Assembly: GCA_900544905.1 (NCBI GenBank) | Contig: UQXF01000081.1 | Span: 1 to 15,838, forward strand | Length of the DNA: 15,838 bases | Direction: 5' to 3' | Origin: an uncultured Clostridium sp. | GTDB lineage: Bacteria; Bacillota; Clostridia; Lachnospirales; Lachnospiraceae | Shown here: in pieces, positions 13,586 to 15,838 of the stretch | Numbering within the stretch: position 1 is the stretch's first letter | Layout of the letters: each line of letters begins with the position of its first letter | Notes under the pieces: model-generated | The model's input: only the letters and a program-made list of their open reading frames with translations | Databases searched by the model: none | What the model was told of the DNA's origin: nothing | Program-made: the position numbers and the translations under genes

Positions 13586-14827
13586 ATGAGTTTAAACAGT
13601 ACACCATCCGGTAACCGGATTCATATTGGTTTTTTTGGAAGAAGAAATGCAGGGAAATCCAGCCTGGTAAATGCGGTGACAGGGCAGGAGCTGGCAGTGG
13701 TTTCTGAGCTGAAAGGAACCACAACAGACCCGGTATACAAGGCGATGGAACTGCTGCCGCTGGGTCCGGTGGTGATAATTGATACACCGGGAATGGACGA
13801 TGAAGGAATTTTAGGCGAGCTGCGGGTTAAAAAGACGAGGCAGGTTTTGAATAAAACGGACATTGCAGTACTGGTAGTGGATGGCACGGAGGGGATTACT
13901 CCCATGGAGGAGGAGCTGCTGGCTCTTTTCAGAGAAAAAGAGGTACCATACATAATTGTATATAATAAGTGCGATTTGGGGGATAGTAAATCCAACAGAA
14001 AGGATTTTGCAGGAGAGCAGGGACAGCGGGAATATGCAGATAATGAGCTTGCGGTAAGCGCTCTGAATAAAAATGGCATTCAGGAATTAAAGGAAAAAAT
14101 TGCACATCTGGTGAAGGTGGAGGAGAGCCGGTTTCAGATTGTGGGAGATTTGCTTCATCCCATGGATATGGTGGTACTGGTGGTTCCCATTGATTCCGCC
14201 GCACCGAAGGGAAGGCTTATCCTGCCCCAGCAGCAGGTGATAAGAGATATTCTGGAAGCAGGGGCAGTCTCTGTTGTGGTCCGGGATACGGAATTAAAGC
14301 AGACTCTGGAAAAACTTGGAACAAAGCCGTATATGGTTATCACGGACAGCCAGGCATTTAAACAGGTGGCGGCAGATACACCGGAGGATATTCTGTTAAC
14401 CTCTTTTTCTATTCTGATGGCGCGGTGGAAGGGATTTTTAGAGACCTCGGTAAAGGGTGTCCTGGCATTGGATTCCATACAGGACGGAGACAAAATACTG
14501 ATAGCAGAGGGATGCACCCATCACAGACAGTGTGACGATATCGGCACTGTGAAGCTTCCGGGATGGATACGGAAATATACACAACGAAAGCCGGAATTTG
14601 TATTCTGTTCCGGAACGGAGTTTCCGGAGGATTTATCAGAATACCGGCTGGTGGTACACTGTGGCGGCTGTATGTTAAATGAGCGGGAGATGCGCCACCG
14701 CATGAAATGTGCAGTGGAACAGAATGTACCGTTTTCTAACTATGGAATTACCATCGCCTATATGAACGGGATTCTGAAAAGAAGTGTGGAAATGCTGCCG
14801 GAGATTAGCGGAATGCTTGGGAGATGA
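13586..14827 (+). CDS. hydF: [FeFe] hydrogenase H-cluster maturation GTPase HydF
   Basis: HydF is the GTPase scaffold on which the two-iron part of the H-cluster is assembled from HydE and HydG products before transfer to the hydrogenase HydA. The 413-residue protein has the GTPase signatures GRRNAGKS (18-25), GTTTDP (44-49), DTPG (66-69; DTAG is more usual) and NKCD (127-130). Its C-terminal cluster-binding motif is complete: Cys310-Thr-His312, then His358-Cys359-Gly-Gly-Cys362, matching the CxH...HCxxC pattern. The N-terminal phrase IHIGFFGRRNAGKSSLVNA is diagnostic for the family (key residues GRRNAGKSS). The start has GGAGG (13574-13578) seven bases upstream. hydE, hydG and the hydrogenase genes are not in the window, so the maturation genes are not clustered here. 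Its presence shows that the organism makes [FeFe] hydrogenase and is an anaerobe. Confidence 0.97.
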   Translation: MSLNSTPSGNRIHIGFFGRRNAGKSSLVNAVTGQELAVVSELKGTTTDPVYKAMELLPLGPVVIIDTPGMDDEGILGELRVKKTRQVLNKTDIAVLVVDGTEGITPMEEELLALFREKEVPYIIVYNKCDLGDSKSNRKDFAGEQGQREYADNELAVSALNKNGIQELKEKIAHLVKVEESRFQIVGDLLHPMDMVVLVVPIDSAAPKGRLILPQQQVIRDILEAGAVSVVVRDTELKQTLEKLGTKPYMVITDSQAFKQVAADTPEDILLTSFSILMARWKGFLETSVKGVLALDSIQDGDKILIAEGCTHHRQCDDIGTVKLPGWIRKYTQRKPEFVFCSGTEFPEDLSEYRLVVHCGGCMLNEREMRHRMKCAVEQNVPFSNYGITIAYMNGILKRSVEMLPEISGMLGR

Positions 14828-14831
14828 TAAA

Positions 14832-14852
14832 GGGTCTCCCATGGGGAGACCC
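14832..14852. terminator. Hairpin between hydF and sod, likely terminator
   Basis: GGGTCTCCC (14832-14840) and GGGAGACCC (14844-14852) form a nine-pair GC-rich stem with a three-base loop. No T-run follows on the plus strand; on the minus strand the stem is followed by CTTTATC. It best serves the minus-strand sod gene, with hydF transcripts possibly stopped by the same hairpin. Confidence 0.65.
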
Positions 14853-14862
14853 GGTGGAGAAA

Positions 14863-15492
14863 TCACAGGGCAGCTTCTTTAACTAATGACATATACCGGG
14901 CACCCACAAAATCCCAGTTAATCAGATTAAACCAGTTATCTACATAATCCGCACGACGGTTCTGGTATTGCAGATAGTAGGCGTGCTCCCATACATCAAT
15001 ACAGAGAAGCGGGGTGACGGTGAGGGAAATCGGAGTATCCTGGTTTGGTGTGGCGATAATTTCCAATTTTCCGTTGCTGAGAATCAGCCATGCATAGCCG
15101 GAGCCGAACTGGTTGACGGCGGCTGCGGTAAATTCTGCACGGAACTGGTCGATGGAGCCGAAGGAGGAGTTGATAGCCAGTGCCAGCTTATCTGTTGGAA
15201 GCTCACAGTCGGCGGAATTCATACAGGCGAAATACAGCTCGTGATTATATACGCCGCCGGCATTATTTTTAATGGATGTCTTTGCTTCATTTGGCAGTTC
15301 TTCTGTGTTAATCAGCAGTTCATCTAAGGACATGTTCTGAAGATTCGGATAGTTCTTCAAAATCTCATTTAATTTATTTACATAGGTAACATAGTGCTTG
15401 TCGTGATGGAAATGAAGAATTTCCTCACAGAGATAAGGCTCTAATGCGTTATAAGGATAAGGAAGAGGCTCTGCCTCAAAAGGATATTTCAT
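14863..15492 (-). CDS. sodA: Iron/manganese superoxide dismutase, Mn-type signatures
   Basis: This 209-residue cytoplasmic enzyme converts superoxide to oxygen and hydrogen peroxide. All four metal ligands are present: His29 (FHHDKHY), His84 (GGVYNHEL), Asp166 and His170 (DVWEHAYY). Gly79-Gly80 before the second ligand and Gln151 in PNQDTP are the Mn-type pattern; Fe-type enzymes carry their active-site Gln in the first place. It is somewhat unusual: NHELYF has Phe88 where the family normally has Trp, and the GGGEP loop after it is replaced by NSADCELP. AAGGGAG (15499-15505, minus strand) lies six bases before the ATG at 15492. The frame continues upstream to 15693, but only through the inserted element, so I reject the longer start. 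Cambialistic metal use is possible. Confidence 0.94.
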   Translation of the reverse strand: MKYPFEAEPLPYPYNALEPYLCEEILHFHHDKHYVTYVNKLNEILKNYPNLQNMSLDELLINTEELPNEAKTSIKNNAGGVYNHELYFACMNSADCELPTDKLALAINSSFGSIDQFRAEFTAAAVNQFGSGYAWLILSNGKLEIIATPNQDTPISLTVTPLLCIDVWEHAYYLQYQNRRADYVDNWFNLINWDFVGARYMSLVKEAAL

Positions 15493-15510
15493 GGTGTTCT
15501 CCCTTCTATG

Positions 15511-15521
15511 ATAGTTTGTCT
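15511..15521. repeat. Left copy of 11-bp direct repeat (target-site duplication)
   Basis: ATAGTTTGTCT occurs here and again at 15732-15742, exactly bordering an inverted-repeat element. The match is perfect over 11 bases and stops at the element edge, as a duplicated target would. Confidence 0.7.
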
Positions 15522-15731
15522 GGATAATTGCGAAACTCTGTTTCTGGCAGTTTTCGTTGTACAAAATAAACAATTCACCACAAGGTACGTTTGCACTACT
15601 TGTCGCTCGTAACGGTACATAAGGTGCCAGAATACGGCACCTAAATACCGACGGCTCCAAAGTACCTTGCTTGTGAATATGTTTATTTTGCACAACTTAC
15701 TTTGCTAAAATAGGAGTTTCGCAATTATCTA
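15522..15731. mobile_element. MITE-like miniature inverted-repeat element
   Basis: The ends GATAATTGCGAAACTC (15523-15538) and GAGTTTCGCAATTATC (15714-15729) are perfect 16-bp inverted repeats. The interior is also self-complementary: CAAAATAAAC with TTCAC and CAAGGTAC on the left pairs with their complements on the right. AGGTGCC (15622-15628) pairs with GGCACCT (15636-15642) around a seven-base central loop. The whole 210 bases can therefore fold as one long imperfect hairpin. It has no transposase gene and is flanked by an 11-bp direct repeat. A target duplication of that length is within the range of some IS families, such as IS4, so mobilisation in trans is plausible. It lies just upstream of the sod ribosome binding site. 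Confidence 0.75.
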
Positions 15732-15742
15732 ATAGTTTGTCT
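15732..15742. repeat. Right copy of 11-bp direct repeat (target-site duplication)
   Basis: Second copy of ATAGTTTGTCT. Removing one copy plus the element restores a continuous leader between the sod start region and the AT-rich stretch beyond 15743. Confidence 0.7.
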
Positions 15743-15784
15743 ATTGTTAGGATATGCAGAAATATTTAAAATTATGAGAGGAAT

Positions 15785-15790
15785 ATTATA
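15785..15790 (-). promoter_or_regulatory. Possible -10 box of the original sod promoter
   Basis: On the minus strand 15790-15785 reads TATAAT. The matching -35 would fall in sequence replaced by the adapter, so it cannot be tested here. If real, the leader before element insertion was about 65 bases long and is now close to 290. The stretch 15743-15793 is otherwise AT-rich and shows no gene. Confidence 0.3.
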
Positions 15791-15793
15791 TGT

Positions 15794-15838
15794 CTGTCTC
15801 TTATACACATCTCCGAGCCCACGAGACTCGACGTCATC
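15794..15838 (-). other. Residual Nextera read-2 adapter (library artefact)
   Basis: CTGTCTCTTATACACATCT (15794-15812) is the transposase mosaic end, followed by the read-2 tail ending GAGCCCACGAGAC (15815-15827), an 8-base index (TCGACGTC, 15828-15835) and ATC from the P7 primer. It is not genomic. Confidence 0.97.

Noticed and set aside
15493..15693. 67-residue N-terminal extension of superoxide dismutase
   Set aside because: It is translated from the inserted hairpin element; homology begins at the ATG at 15492, which has its own ribosome binding site.
15790..15793. Start of a plus-strand gene at the right end (ATG after AGAGG at 15777-15781)
   Set aside because: Only one codon lies before the adapter; site and start look reasonable, but nothing can be tested.

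Overview
The window is one tagmented DNA molecule of about 15.7 kb with its library adapters still attached. Bases 1-46 are an Illumina/Nextera read-1 end, and bases 15794-15838 are a read-2 end. The biological insert is therefore about 47-15793, and genes at both edges are cut by the library, not by biology. Moderate GC, purine-rich Shine-Dalgarno sites, ATG starts, TATAAT and extended -10 promoters, and the gene set (HydF, a PaaK-type ligase, MATE, a LanFEG/BcrA-like ABC exporter) point to an anaerobic low-GC Firmicute. A gut Lachnospiraceae is most likely. That placement is inference.

Layout. (1) 57-4218, plus strand: a four-gene operon with a BcrA/LanF-like ATPase, two paralogous six-helix permeases and a membrane-anchored S41-like protein. 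It ends at a strong two-way terminator. (2) 4325-5647, minus strand: a phenylacetate-CoA ligase family protein with a clear promoter. (3) 5648-5888: a divergent control region with a perfect 19-bp palindrome. (4) 5889-6362: a degenerate response regulator with Asn at the phosphoacceptor site and a LytTR domain cut short by a frameshift. (5) 6455-7885: a MATE efflux pump with an extended -10 promoter and a strong terminator. (6) 8069-11816: a three-gene operon of a large polytopic membrane protein, a 7TM histidine kinase and a NarL-type response regulator. It is preceded by two copies of the motif GTGACAnnTGnCAC, one directly against the -35 box and one inside the upstream terminator hairpin. 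(7) 11899-13368, minus strand: a membrane-anchored C39-like cysteine peptidase with nine heptapeptide repeats. (8) 13586-14827: hydF, the [FeFe]-hydrogenase maturation GTPase. (9) 14863-15492, minus strand: a Mn-type superoxide dismutase. (10) 15522-15731: a MITE-like element of about 210 bp, flanked by an 11-bp direct repeat, inserted just upstream of the sod ribosome binding site.

How the genes work together. The first operon probably exports or confers resistance to a peptide or lipid-active compound, with the S41-like protein as an outer-face partner. The membrane protein, kinase and regulator probably form one envelope-sensing unit that may control its own transcription. HydF and SOD fit hydrogen metabolism and oxygen defence in an anaerobe. 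No tRNA, rRNA, CRISPR array or intact transposase gene was seen.
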